Source of the DNA: Actinopolymorpha singaporensis
GTDB taxonomy: Bacteria > Actinomycetota > Actinomycetes > Propionibacteriales > Actinopolymorphaceae
Direction of reading: 5' to 3'
Length of the DNA stretch: 64,000 nt
Assembly (NCBI RefSeq): GCF_900104745.1
Contig: NZ_LT629732.1
Location: 4,513,981 to 4,577,980 of the forward strand
Below the pieces are notes generated by a model. The model was given only the letters and a program-made list of their open reading frames with translations. It had not been told where the DNA came from and ran no database searches. The first letter of the stretch is position 1; every line of letters begins with the position of its first letter. The translations under genes and the position numbers were made by a program. Below, piece by piece: positions 42,862 to 52,188 of the stretch.

Positions 42862-43619
42862 GCCCGCACCACGGTGGGCCCGGCCGCCTCGACCTCGGCG
42901 ACCGCGTCCTCACCGAGCTCGGTGCCGGTGACCACCACGTCGAAGTCCGCCAGGTCGGCGAACCGGCAGAAGCTGGTACGGCCGAACTTCGAGTGGTCGG
43001 CGAGCAGCACCCGCCGCTTGCCCGCCGCCACCATCGCCGCCTTCACCGCCGCCTCGGTCGGCAACGGCGTGCTCAGCCCGTGGCTCGCGGTCACACCGTT
43101 GGTGCCGAGGAACGCCACCTCCACCGACAGCTCCTCCAACTGCCGCCGGGCCCAGTCGTCGACGGTGGCGTAGGTGCGCCCGCGGACCAGACCGCCGAGA
43201 CTCCACACCGACAGCCGGGGCCGGTCGGCGAGCAACGTGGCGATCGGCAGCGAGTTGGTCACCACCGTGAGCTCGCGGTCGGTGGGCAGCAGGCGGGCCA
43301 GCGCCTCCGGGGTGGAGCCGCTGTCGAGGAGCACCGCGCCCTCGGCGGGGAGCTGGTCCAGGGCCGCCCGGGCGATCCGCGCCTTCTCCTCGCGCTGTTG
43401 TTCGCGGCGGGTGGCGAGCCGGGGTTCGTAGCCGAGCCGCTCCACCGGGATCGCGCCGCCGTGTACCCGTCGGAGCAGGCCCTGGCGTTCGAGCACGGTG
43501 AGGTCGCGCCGCACGGTCTCCTGGGTGACCTTCAGCGCGTCGGCCAGCCCCGCCACCTCGACCCGCCCGCGCGCCCGGGCGCGGGTGAGGATCTCGAACT
43601 GGCGCTCCTCGGCGTACAT
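42858..43619 (-). CDS. DeoR/GlpR family transcriptional regulator
   Basis: A 253-residue repressor. The N-terminal helix-turn-helix is MYAEERQFEIL and VTQETVRRDLTVLERQGLLRRVHGG (in two parts: VTQETVRRDL, RRVHGGAI); the C-terminal effector domain has LLDSGSTPEALA and GTNGVTASHGLST, which bind sugar phosphates. ATG 43619 was chosen because family proteins begin there; an ATG at 43673 is a longer alternative. It heads the kinase operon and probably represses it and the divergent transporter in the absence of sugar phosphate. Confidence 0.9.
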   Translation of the reverse strand: MYAEERQFEILTRARARGRVEVAGLADALKVTQETVRRDLTVLERQGLLRRVHGGAIPVERLGYEPRLATRREQQREEKARIARAALDQLPAEGAVLLDSGSTPEALARLLPTDRELTVVTNSLPIATLLADRPRLSVWSLGGLVRGRTYATVDDWARRQLEELSVEVAFLGTNGVTASHGLSTPLPTEAAVKAAMVAAGKRRVLLADHSKFGRTSFCRFADLADFDVVVTGTELGEDAVAEVEAAGPTVVRA

Positions 43620-43706
43620 CCCGGCTGCCCGACCGAGCCCGAGTCTGTCCGGTCGGTTGTCCGCCTCGACCATCACCCGCCGAGCATGCCGGAAACCTCG
43701 GCACCT

Positions 43707-43727
43707 CCACAAGGGTAGTCCATGTGG
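43707..43727. promoter_or_regulatory. operator candidate between DeoR and the transporter
   Basis: CCACA, 11 bases, TGTGG inverted repeat. Further TGTGGTT direct copies follow at about 43723 and 43745. The site lies in the divergent region between the regulator and the binding-protein gene and would suit DeoR control of both. Confidence 0.45.
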
Positions 43728-43829
43728 TTTCCGGCCCGGACTCCTGTGGTTGTGTGGGTTGTCAGCTTGACTTGGATACGAACCCGGGTGGATGGTCGGT
43801 GGACCTGCCCGTACTACGGAGGTTCGGAC

Positions 43830-45341
43830 ATGAGCGGAGCCACCCACAGATCCAGCAGGAGAGCCGAACCGGGGGCCGGCCCACCTCCCGCCGCCGTCGG
43901 CACCACCCGCCGGACCCTGCTCCGCGGCCTCGCCGGCGCGGCCGGCGCCGGGCTCACCGGAGCCGCGCTGTCCGGCTGCTCCTCACCCAAGGACGTCGCC
44001 CGTGCCTCCACGAGCGATCCGTGGCGGCAGTTCGCCGGGACCACGCTCAACTTCATCTCCGAGAACACCGCGCCCACCGCGGCCATCGCCGCCAACCTCG
44101 CGCCGTTCACCGAACTCACCGGCATCCGGGTCAACATCGTGACGCTGGAGCTCACCGCGCTGGTGCAGAAGGTCGCCCTCGACCTGGCCTCGGGCCAGTC
44201 GCAGTACCAGATCATCTACGCCGACCCCTACCAGGTGCTCGCGCCGTACTCCAAGGGCCTGGTCGACCTCCGCGAGCTGGCGGCGGACTCCTCGGTCCCC
44301 CACCTGACCGGCGGGTTCGGCGACTTCATCCCCACCCAGCTGGAGGCGGCGGGCAAGTTCGAGGACCGCGACAAGGTCTTCGCCCTGCCCTACGACTGCC
44401 CGACGATGATCTGGCACTACCGCAAGGACCTGTTCGACAAGCACCACGACGCGATGTCGAACGACCTGGGCTTCGACCCCACCCCGAGCGCGGACACCAC
44501 CTGGGACCAGTACGCCGCGATCGCGAAATGGTTCAACGACAAGACCGACGACATCCCGTACGGCACCGGCCACCAGGCCAAGCAGCACGACTCGCTGATG
44601 TGCGACTTCTCCAACGTGTTGTGGTCCTACGGCGGCGACTACTTCGACAACGGCAAGGCGGTCGGCAGCCTGGGCACCACCGACCCCGGCAGGTGCCGGC
44701 TGGGCAGTGACGAGGCAGCCGAGGCGGCCGCGTTCTACGACCGGCTGCTGGCCTCCGCCGACCCGGCGTCGCGCACGTGGGACTGGGACGGCGTCGGCGC
44801 GGCCTTCCGGGCCGGCCGGATCGCGATGTGCCCCAACTGGCACGAGTTCGCCGCCAGCAACGAGGCCACCATGCCGGGCAAGGTCGGCTACGCCCGGCTG
44901 CCGAAGGGGCCGGCCCGTTCGGCCAGCCACTACGGCGGCACCGGCATCGGCATCAGCGCCAACACCCTGCCCAACGAACGCCGGGCCGCGTGGCTGTTCA
45001 CAGTGTGGGCGACCGCGCCGCGCACCCAGCTCGCCAACCTCAAGAGCAGGGCCGGCGGCGGGACACCCACCCGTACCTCGGTCTATGAGCTGCCGGAGGT
45101 GCGCAAGGCGGAGAAGCGGCCGTCGGCGATGCCCAACATGCTCACCGCGAACGCCGTCGACGAGGCGTGGAAACCGGCCAACATCGGCCTGCGGCCGAAG
45201 ATCCCGATGTGGAACGAATGTGACACCGCCATCTACACCCAGTTGTCACGCATGCTGCTCGGCGACGCCAAACCGGCGGAGGCGATGCGCGACACCGCCG
45301 ACCGGATCGACCGGATCGTTGCCCGAGGGTGGGTGAGCTGA
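43830..45341 (+). CDS. sugar ABC transporter solute-binding lipoprotein
   Basis: A 503-residue binding protein. It carries a Tat-type twin arginine (TTRRTLLRGLAG) and a lipobox ALSGC, so it is exported folded and anchored at the membrane. The body is a family 1 sugar-binding fold with FISENTAPTAAIAANLAPF and the DFIPTQLEAAGKF region. GGAGG lies before the ATG at 43830. It binds a sugar or polyol for the two permeases downstream. Confidence 0.92.
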   Translation: MSGATHRSSRRAEPGAGPPPAAVGTTRRTLLRGLAGAAGAGLTGAALSGCSSPKDVARASTSDPWRQFAGTTLNFISENTAPTAAIAANLAPFTELTGIRVNIVTLELTALVQKVALDLASGQSQYQIIYADPYQVLAPYSKGLVDLRELAADSSVPHLTGGFGDFIPTQLEAAGKFEDRDKVFALPYDCPTMIWHYRKDLFDKHHDAMSNDLGFDPTPSADTTWDQYAAIAKWFNDKTDDIPYGTGHQAKQHDSLMCDFSNVLWSYGGDYFDNGKAVGSLGTTDPGRCRLGSDEAAEAAAFYDRLLASADPASRTWDWDGVGAAFRAGRIAMCPNWHEFAASNEATMPGKVGYARLPKGPARSASHYGGTGIGISANTLPNERRAAWLFTVWATAPRTQLANLKSRAGGGTPTRTSVYELPEVRKAEKRPSAMPNMLTANAVDEAWKPANIGLRPKIPMWNECDTAIYTQLSRMLLGDAKPAEAMRDTADRIDRIVARGWVS

Positions 45342-45343
45342 CG

Positions 45344-46267
45344 ATGAGCGACACCCTCACCGGCGTCTCCGAGAGCGGCGCCCAGCGCACCGGCCGGCGC
45401 CGATCCCGGCTTGCCTTCGAGGGCCGGCTGATGGCGCCCGGCGTCATCCTGCTGGCCGCCCTGTCGATCGTGCCGTTCCTCGCGATCATCTGGATGAACT
45501 TCTCCCAGGTACGCCTGCTCGGCGGGGTCGCCACCAGCTGGGTCGGTCTCGACAACTGGGCGCGGTTCTTCACCGACGTCGACATGGCCGCCACCTGGCT
45601 GCGGACGGCCGCGTTCTTCCTCCTCACCGTCGGCCTGGAGATGGTCGGCGGGGTGGTGCTCGCGCTGTGCCTGTGGCGGGTGGTGCGCGGCCGCAATCTC
45701 GTCCTCAGCCTGCTCCTGCTGCCGATGTTCGTGGCACCGGTCGTGGTCGGCCTGCTCGGCAGGTTCCTCACCGACTCCACGTTCGGCCTGTACGCCTGGC
45801 TGCTGCGCGGCGCCGGCTACACCGGCGACATCCTCGGCGGGAAGTACTCCGCGTTCGCCGCCGTGGTGGCGATGGACGTGTGGGAGTGGACGCCGCTGAT
45901 CGCGCTGATCACCCTGGCCGGGCTGTCCTCGGTGCCGCTGTCGGTGCGCGAGGCGGCCGCGATCGACGGGGCGAGCGGCTGGAAGTCGCTGCGCCACATC
46001 GTTCTGCCGTCCATCTCCAACGTGTTGCTGGTGGCGCTGCTGATCAGGTCCATGGACGCCATCCGCTACTTCGACATCATCTGGGTCACCACCAACGGCG
46101 GCCCGGCCGACGCCACCAAGACGGTGCCGGTGCGGCTGTACGAAACGGCGTTCCGGTTCTTCGACCTCGGGTACGCCGCGACGATCGGCCTGGTGATGCT
46201 CGCGGTCTCGATCGCGATCGCCCGGACCTTCGTCCGGCTCCTCGACCAGAAGGGACTCACCCGATGA
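45344..46267 (+). CDS. sugar ABC transporter permease 1
   Basis: A 307-residue permease with about six membrane helices, and the EAA loop LSVREAAAIDGASGWKSLRHIVLP, typical of MalF-type proteins (in parts: EAAAIDGASGW, HIVLP). ATG 45344 follows the binding protein stop by two bases. Its stop overlaps the next permease. Confidence 0.92.
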   Translation: MSDTLTGVSESGAQRTGRRRSRLAFEGRLMAPGVILLAALSIVPFLAIIWMNFSQVRLLGGVATSWVGLDNWARFFTDVDMAATWLRTAAFFLLTVGLEMVGGVVLALCLWRVVRGRNLVLSLLLLPMFVAPVVVGLLGRFLTDSTFGLYAWLLRGAGYTGDILGGKYSAFAAVVAMDVWEWTPLIALITLAGLSSVPLSVREAAAIDGASGWKSLRHIVLPSISNVLLVALLIRSMDAIRYFDIIWVTTNGGPADATKTVPVRLYETAFRFFDLGYAATIGLVMLAVSIAIARTFVRLLDQKGLTR

Positions 46268-47124
46268 GCGCCACCGCCCCCACCAGCCCACTGGAGCGGG
46301 GCACCAAGAGCTCCCGCACGCTCGCCTGGGTGCTGCTCGCGGTCGGCCTGGTGTGGACGCTCGTGCCGCTGGTGTGGATGCTGTCGTCGTCGCTGAAGTC
46401 CAAGGCGGACGTGACCTCGGGTACGCCGAAGTTCTTCTTCGCCCCCACCCTGGACAACTACCGCAACCTGTTCTCCGGCGCCAACGACCTCACGCCGTAC
46501 CTCCTGCACAGCATCGTCGCGGGCGGTGTGTCGGCCGTGCTCGCCGTGGCGCTCGGCGCCCTCGCCGGGTACGGCCTGTCCCGCACCCGGATGCGCGGCC
46601 GCCGGCACCTGTCGTTCTGGATCATCTCCACCCGGATGGCGCCGATCGCGGCCGTCGTGCTCCCGCTGTTCCTGATCTTCCGGCAGCTCGACCTGATCGA
46701 CTCGGTGTTCGGGCTGGTGCTGGCCTACCTCACCTTCGACCTGCCGTTCGCCATCTGGCTGATGAGCGCGTTCTTCGCCGACGTGCCACCCTCGCTGGAG
46801 GAGTCGGCGCTGGTCGCCGGCTGCTCGCGCTGGCAGGCGTTCTGGCGGGTGGTGCTGCCGCTGACCAAGGCCGGACTGGTGACGACGTTCGTGCTGTGCC
46901 TGGTGTTCGCGTGGAACGACTACGCGTTCGCGCTGGTGTTCAGCGGCCCCAACTCCCAGACGCTGCCGATCGCGGCGAGCCAGCTGGTGACACAGACCGG
47001 CATCGACTGGGGCCAGCTGTGCGCGATCGGTACGTTCGTGGTGGTCCCGATGATGCTGGCGGGGCTCGCCGTGCGCCGGTGGCTGGTCACCGGGCTGACG
47101 CTCGGCGCCGTCACCGGAGAATGA
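46264..47124 (+). CDS. sugar ABC transporter permease 2
   Basis: A 286-residue MalG-type permease, six helices, with EAA loop EESALVAGCSRWQAFWRVVLP. ATG 46264 overlaps the previous stop (ATGA). No ATP-binding gene follows, so the transporter probably uses a shared MsiK-type ATPase encoded elsewhere. Confidence 0.92.
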   Translation: MSATAPTSPLERGTKSSRTLAWVLLAVGLVWTLVPLVWMLSSSLKSKADVTSGTPKFFFAPTLDNYRNLFSGANDLTPYLLHSIVAGGVSAVLAVALGALAGYGLSRTRMRGRRHLSFWIISTRMAPIAAVVLPLFLIFRQLDLIDSVFGLVLAYLTFDLPFAIWLMSAFFADVPPSLEESALVAGCSRWQAFWRVVLPLTKAGLVTTFVLCLVFAWNDYAFALVFSGPNSQTLPIAASQLVTQTGIDWGQLCAIGTFVVVPMMLAGLAVRRWLVTGLTLGAVTGE

Positions 47125-47149
47125 GCCGGAACTGAGAGGGAGTACGACG

Positions 47150-48202
47150 ATGGGCGAAGCGGTTCCCCCGACCATGCGGGCCGCGGTCCTGCGTTCGGTG
47201 AAGGACCTCGCCGTGGAGGAGCGGCCGGTCCCGACGCCGGGTCCGCGCGAGGTGCTGATCCAGGTGCGCTCGGTGGGCACCTGCGGTTCCGACGTCCACT
47301 ACTACGAACACGGCCGGATCGGCGACTTCGTCGTCCGCGCGCCGCTGGTCCTCGGGCACGAGGCGAGCGGGGTCGTGGTGGGGCGCGGCTCCGCCGCCAC
47401 CCGGCACGAGGTCGGGCAGCGGGTGTCACTGGAACCGGGCGTGCCCTGCTTCACCTGCGCGCAGTGCCGCGCGGGCCGTTACAACCTCTGCCCGGACATG
47501 CGGTTCTTCGCTACTCCGCCGATCGACGGGGCGTTCTGCGAGTACGTCGTCCTGCACGAGGAGTTCGCCCACCCGGTGCCCGACACGCTGTCCGACGACG
47601 CGGCAGCGCTGCTGGAGCCGCTGTCGGTCGGGGTGTGGAGCTCGCAGAAGGCGAGGGTCGGCCCGGGCACCCGGGTGCTCGTCACCGGTGCCGGGCCAAT
47701 CGGCCTGGTCGCCCTGCAGGCCGCACGCGCGTTCGGGGCCACCGAGGTGGTGGTCACCGACGTACGCGCCCAACGGCTGGAGACCGCGCGGGCGCTCGGC
47801 GCGACCACGGTGAACGTGAACGAGACCTCCCTCGCCGACGCCGGTGTCGAGGCGGACGTGCTGATCGAGTGCTCCGGGTTCCCGTCCGCGATCGGCGAGG
47901 CGATCCGGCGGGTGCGCCCAGCCGGCCGGGTGGTGCTGGTCGGCATGGGCGGGGACGAGATCCCGCTGCCGCTGGCGCACGTGCAGAACCGCGAGATCGA
48001 GGTGACCGGGACGTTCCGGTACGCCAACACCTGGCCGACCGCGATCGCGCTGGCCGCCGGCGGCGAGGTCGACCTGGACCGGCTGGCCACCCACCACTTC
48101 GGGCTGGCCGGCACCGAGCAGGCGCTCACCGCCCTGGCCCGCGACGAGAGCACCATCAAGGCCATGGTCCACCCGTCCCAACCCGAGAAGGAGTCCCGGT
48201 GA
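47150..48202 (+). CDS. zinc-dependent polyol (sorbitol/xylitol-type) dehydrogenase
   Basis: A 350-residue medium-chain dehydrogenase. The catalytic zinc site has C in VGTCGSDVHYYEHG and the GHEASG motif; a structural zinc cluster is in PCFTCAQCRAGRYNLC. The NAD loop is VTGAGPIGLVAL (about 176-187). The GSDVHYYEHGRIG signature is that of sorbitol and xylitol dehydrogenases, which oxidise polyols to ketoses. ATG at 47150 with GAGAGGGAG upstream. Confidence 0.92.
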   Translation: MGEAVPPTMRAAVLRSVKDLAVEERPVPTPGPREVLIQVRSVGTCGSDVHYYEHGRIGDFVVRAPLVLGHEASGVVVGRGSAATRHEVGQRVSLEPGVPCFTCAQCRAGRYNLCPDMRFFATPPIDGAFCEYVVLHEEFAHPVPDTLSDDAAALLEPLSVGVWSSQKARVGPGTRVLVTGAGPIGLVALQAARAFGATEVVVTDVRAQRLETARALGATTVNVNETSLADAGVEADVLIECSGFPSAIGEAIRRVRPAGRVVLVGMGGDEIPLPLAHVQNREIEVTGTFRYANTWPTAIALAAGGEVDLDRLATHHFGLAGTEQALTALARDESTIKAMVHPSQPEKESR

Positions 48203-49194
48203 AAGCCGCCGTCATCAGTGCACCCGGTGAGGTCAGTGTCGAGAGTGTTCCGGACCCCACCCCGGGACCGCGCGACGTGGTGGTCAAGGTCGCCGCGTGC
48301 GGGATCTGCGGCACCGACCTGCACATCCTGGAAGGCGAGTTCGCCCCTACTCTGCCGGTGGTGCCCGGCCACGAGTTCGCCGGCGAGGTGGTCGCGGTGG
48401 GTGCCGACGTCACCGAGTTCGCCACCGGTGACCAGGTGGCGGTCGACCCGTCCCTGCACTGCGGGGAGTGCCACTACTGCCGCCGGGCACGGGGGAACCT
48501 CTGCGAGAACTGGGCCGCGATCGGGGTGACGACCGCCGGTGGCGCGGCCGAGTACGCCCTCGCCCCGGTGAAGAACTGCTACCGGCTGCCCGACAGCGTC
48601 CGGACCGGCGACGCCGCGCTGATCGAGCCGCTGTCGTGCGCGGTCCGCGGGTTCGACGTACTCCCCCGCGTCCTCGCCGACCACTACCTCATCTACGGCG
48701 CCGGCACGATGGGCCTGATGATGATGGAACTCGCCAAGCGGGCCGGAGCGGGCAGTGTCAACGTCGTCGACCTCAACCCCAAGCGCCTGGAGACCGCCCG
48801 CGAACTCGGCTGCTCGGCAACGGCCACCAGCGCCGACGAACTCGCCGAGGGGTTCCCGCGCGGCTGGGACGTCGTGGTCGACTGCACCGGGGTCGCGGCC
48901 GCGATCTCCGACGGGCTGTCGCGGGTCGGGCGGGGCGGGACGTTCCTGCAGTTCGGGGTGGCCGCCTACGACGCACGGGTGCAGATCGAGCCGTACAAGA
49001 TCTACAACCAGGAGATCACGATCACGGGTTCGATGGCGGTGCTGCACAGCTTCGAACGCGCCGGCGACCTGTTCGTCAACGGCGCCCTGCGGCCGGACGT
49101 GATGATAAGCGACCGCTTCCCGCTGGCCGACTACGCCGCCGCGCTCGAGCAGTTCAAGGCAGGCGTGGGGCGCAAGATCCAGGTCGTCCCCTGA
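48199..49194 (+). CDS. second zinc-dependent alcohol dehydrogenase
   Basis: A 331-residue medium-chain dehydrogenase. Catalytic zinc motif ACGICGTDLHILEG with PGHEFAG, and a structural cluster CGECHYCRRARGNLC. The NAD loop is YGAGTMGLM. GTG 48199 overlaps the stop of the first dehydrogenase by four bases and has AGAAGGAG upstream, so both are cotranslated. Two related dehydrogenases in one operon suggest oxidation of two stereoisomers, or two steps, of a polyol. Confidence 0.92.
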   Translation: MKAAVISAPGEVSVESVPDPTPGPRDVVVKVAACGICGTDLHILEGEFAPTLPVVPGHEFAGEVVAVGADVTEFATGDQVAVDPSLHCGECHYCRRARGNLCENWAAIGVTTAGGAAEYALAPVKNCYRLPDSVRTGDAALIEPLSCAVRGFDVLPRVLADHYLIYGAGTMGLMMMELAKRAGAGSVNVVDLNPKRLETARELGCSATATSADELAEGFPRGWDVVVDCTGVAAAISDGLSRVGRGGTFLQFGVAAYDARVQIEPYKIYNQEITITGSMAVLHSFERAGDLFVNGALRPDVMISDRFPLADYAAALEQFKAGVGRKIQVVP

Positions 49195-49254
49195 GCCGTC
49201 TGCCCTGACGGGCCCGGCGTTTCGCAGGCTCGGCGTTTCACCGGCTCATACGCC

Positions 49255-49297
49255 ACGGAGGTCCCGGCACCCCTCGGTGGGATGCCGGGACCTCCGT
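49255..49297. terminator. hairpin between the dehydrogenase operon and beta-mannosidase
   Basis: Perfect 15-bp stem (ACGGAGGTCCCGGCA and complement) with a 13-base loop, between the convergent stops at 49194 and 49351. Confidence 0.88.
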
Positions 49298-49350
49298 CGT
49301 TGCGGTCCCCTACGTCCGGGCCACTCGCCGGCCTGTGCGCCTGGTCCGCG

Positions 49351-51936
49351 TCACTTCGCGGGGCTCACGGTGTCGTTTGCGCAGCGCAGCACCGGCCGCC
49401 CGCTGACCTCCGCCACGTCCACCGGCCTGGTGAGCCCGCTGATCCGGAACGTGTGCGACTCTCCCGGCAGCAACGTGACCAGCATGTCGTCCACGCCGGC
49501 GGCCGGGTCGAGCCGGTCGGCGAACAACGCGAGGTCGCGCACCAGCGTCCGCGCCGTCACGGTCACCCGGGTCGCCGGGCCGTCGGCGGTGACCTCGACG
49601 TCCCACTCCGGTGCGGGGTAGGCCAGGTCCTTGTCCGCGGCGAAGAACCACGTCGTACGCCGGTCGCCCGCGACGACCAGGACGTACTCCCGGGACGGGT
49701 CGGTCGTGGTGGCGACGTCGACCGGCACCCGCACCGACGCCGTGGCCGCCGGGTCGACGCTCACCGAGGTCGACCAGTGTGCGAGCACCTCGCCGGTGAA
49801 CGTACGGCGCTCGACCGCGAGGTCGGTCCGCCACACTCCGCCGGCCCGGGCGCCGTTGTCCCCGCCTGTCAGGCCCTCGTTGACAAGGAACACCGTCAGG
49901 CCCTCCGGGCGAGGCTGGACGGTGACCAGCCGCGGGTCGTACACCTTGCGCAGCGCGTACCACAGCGGCTTGGGCCGGGCGTCCCCGTCGACGGCCGCCC
50001 AGGAGGTGACCGGCCAGCAGTCGTTGATCTGCCACACGACCGTGCCCATGCAGCGTCCCCGGTGGGAGCGGTAGTGCTCGATCCCCACCGTGAGCGCACG
50101 GGCCTGGTTGAGCTGGGTGGACCAGTGCCAGTCCTCGACGTCGGCCGGCTCGGGGAAGTGCGGCGTGAGGCCGCGGGCGAGCTTGGCGTTGCCGTCGGTG
50201 GCCTTCTGGTGGCTGAGTACGCCGGGAGAGTCGGCCGCCAGCGGGTCGTCGTGCACCGCGCGGGTCAGCGTGGCCCAGGTGGGCGGGCCCTGCCAGCCGA
50301 ACTCGGCCACGAACCGCGGCACGTAGGTGCGGTAGACGGAGTAGTCGACCTGGTTCCACACGTCCCAGACGTGCTTGCAGCCGTGCTCGTCGGTGTTGGG
50401 GTGGCGGTCCATGGAGCCGGAGTACGGGCTGCCCGGCCAGTACGGCCGGCTCGGGTCGGTCTCACCGACCACCCTCGGCAACAGGTCGAGGTAGTAGCCC
50501 GCGCCCCAGGTGCGGTCGCCGACCTTCGGCTGCCAGCCCCAGTCGAACCACGCCCAGATGTTCTCGTTGTTGCCGTTCCAGAGCACCAGGCTCGGGTGCG
50601 GCATCAGCCGGGCGACGTTCTCGCGGGCCTCGGCCTCCACCTCCTCCGCGATCGGCGACTCCTCCGGGTAGGCCGCGCAGGCGAACAGGAAGTCCTGCCA
50701 GACGAGGATGCCGAGCTCGTCGGCGGCGTCGTAGAAGGTGTCCTGCTCGTACAGGCCACCGCCCCACACCCGCAGCAGGTCGATGTGGGCGTCCTTGGCC
50801 TGCTGGAGCCGGGCGCGGTAGCGGGCGGCGTCGACGCGGGACGGGAAGCAGTCGTCGGGGATCCAGTTGGCGCCGCGGGCGAAGACCGGCACGCCGTTGA
50901 CGACGAGGGTGAACGCCGAACCGGCCTCGGGGTCCGCGGCGTCGTCGGGTTCGGTGTCAAGCTGCACCTGACGGAACCCGACGCGGCGCGACCAGCCGTC
51001 CAGCGTGCCTTCGGAGCCGCCGGAGAGTTCGACCGCCAGGTCGTACAGCGGTTGTTCGCCGTGCCCGTGCGGCCACCACAGCCTGGGGTTGTCGACGCTC
51101 AGCTCCACCTCGGCGCTGGTGGCGCCGGCCGGAACCTCCACCTCCGCCCGGGATCCCGCCACGCTCGCGGTCAGCGTCAAGCCAGCCTTGACGCCACCGC
51201 CGGCGGCACCGCTGTCGCCGTCGCTGCCTGCCAACGCGGGACCGGCGTACTCCACGTCGGCCAGCACCCGCACCCGGCCGGCGGTCGCGACGTCGCGCTG
51301 CTCACCCAGGTCGACGTCCACCACGGGACGGACCCGGGCCAGCCGTGCGCCGCTCCAGCTGTGCAGGCCGATCGACTTCCAGATGCCCGCGGTGACCAGC
51401 ACCGGGCCCCAGTCCCAGCCGAAGTTGCAGGCCATCTTGCGGATGAAGTTGAACGGCTCCGGGGTCGCGGAGTTGGGGCCCGGCAGGTCGCCGAGCTCGT
51501 CCCGCAGCCGTTCGGCGTACGCCTGGGCCGACGCGAACGTCACCACCAGCTCGTTGCGGCCCTCCCGCAGCCTGCCGCCGACGTCGAACCGGTAGGAGCG
51601 GTGCATGTTCTGGGTGGTGGCCACCACCTCGCCGTTCAGCTCGACGGTGGCCACGGTGTCCAGCCCGTCGCAGACCAGGTCGACGCGGTCCGAGCCGTCC
51701 GGCGTCCAGTCGAAGGAGGTGGCGTAGCGCCAGCAGGCCCGGCCGATCCAGGCCAGGTCGTACTCGTTGCGGTCGAGGTAGGGGTCTGGGATCAGGTCCG
51801 CCGCGAGCAGGTCGGTGTGCACACAGCCCGGTACCGTCGCCGGCACCACCGCGTCCGCGACCTCGCGCGGAACGCCGTCGGCCTCCCCCACCACCTGCAG
51901 CGTCCAACCCTCGTGCAGCTCTCGCCACTGACTCAT
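49351..51936 (-). CDS. beta-mannosidase (glycoside hydrolase family 2)
   Basis: An 861-residue GH2 enzyme. The acid/base Glu is in WNGNNENIWAW and the nucleophile Glu in VAEFGWQGPP; FIRKMACNFGWDWGPV in the N domain is characteristic of beta-mannosidases. It releases mannose from manno-oligosaccharide ends; no secretion signal, so it acts inside the cell on imported sugars. AGGAGGATTCGCGG precedes the ATG at 51936. It stands at the end of the sugar island and may supply substrates to it. Confidence 0.93.
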   Translation of the reverse strand: MSQWRELHEGWTLQVVGEADGVPREVADAVVPATVPGCVHTDLLAADLIPDPYLDRNEYDLAWIGRACWRYATSFDWTPDGSDRVDLVCDGLDTVATVELNGEVVATTQNMHRSYRFDVGGRLREGRNELVVTFASAQAYAERLRDELGDLPGPNSATPEPFNFIRKMACNFGWDWGPVLVTAGIWKSIGLHSWSGARLARVRPVVDVDLGEQRDVATAGRVRVLADVEYAGPALAGSDGDSGAAGGGVKAGLTLTASVAGSRAEVEVPAGATSAEVELSVDNPRLWWPHGHGEQPLYDLAVELSGGSEGTLDGWSRRVGFRQVQLDTEPDDAADPEAGSAFTLVVNGVPVFARGANWIPDDCFPSRVDAARYRARLQQAKDAHIDLLRVWGGGLYEQDTFYDAADELGILVWQDFLFACAAYPEESPIAEEVEAEARENVARLMPHPSLVLWNGNNENIWAWFDWGWQPKVGDRTWGAGYYLDLLPRVVGETDPSRPYWPGSPYSGSMDRHPNTDEHGCKHVWDVWNQVDYSVYRTYVPRFVAEFGWQGPPTWATLTRAVHDDPLAADSPGVLSHQKATDGNAKLARGLTPHFPEPADVEDWHWSTQLNQARALTVGIEHYRSHRGRCMGTVVWQINDCWPVTSWAAVDGDARPKPLWYALRKVYDPRLVTVQPRPEGLTVFLVNEGLTGGDNGARAGGVWRTDLAVERRTFTGEVLAHWSTSVSVDPAATASVRVPVDVATTTDPSREYVLVVAGDRRTTWFFAADKDLAYPAPEWDVEVTADGPATRVTVTARTLVRDLALFADRLDPAAGVDDMLVTLLPGESHTFRISGLTRPVDVAEVSGRPVLRCANDTVSPAK

Positions 51937-52123
51937 CCGCGAATCCTCCTGCCCGCTACACCGGTCCTGGCCGACGGCCCGTCGACCCGGATGACCTCGA
52001 GGCCGCAACCGAACGGTCCTCGTCGACCGGCCGGAGATCGACCGCTCTTACCTTCCCGCATCCGGGCCGTGAAGTCGTCACCGGGCGAGCCCCCTTGCGC
52101 CGCGGACATCGGTCAGCGCACTA

Positions 52124-52145
52124 TTGTGCCAAGTGCTCGGTACAA
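52124..52145. promoter_or_regulatory. imperfect inverted repeat upstream of membrane-GntR pair
   Basis: TTGTGCC, eight bases, GGTACAA (6 of 7 pair), 43 bp before the membrane protein start in the divergent region between the mannosidase and this pair. A plausible GntR (YtrA-type) operator, not proven. Confidence 0.35.
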
Positions 52146-52188
52146 ACGAGTCCGGTACTCACCGGCTCGGCGCGAACGGGGTTCGACG

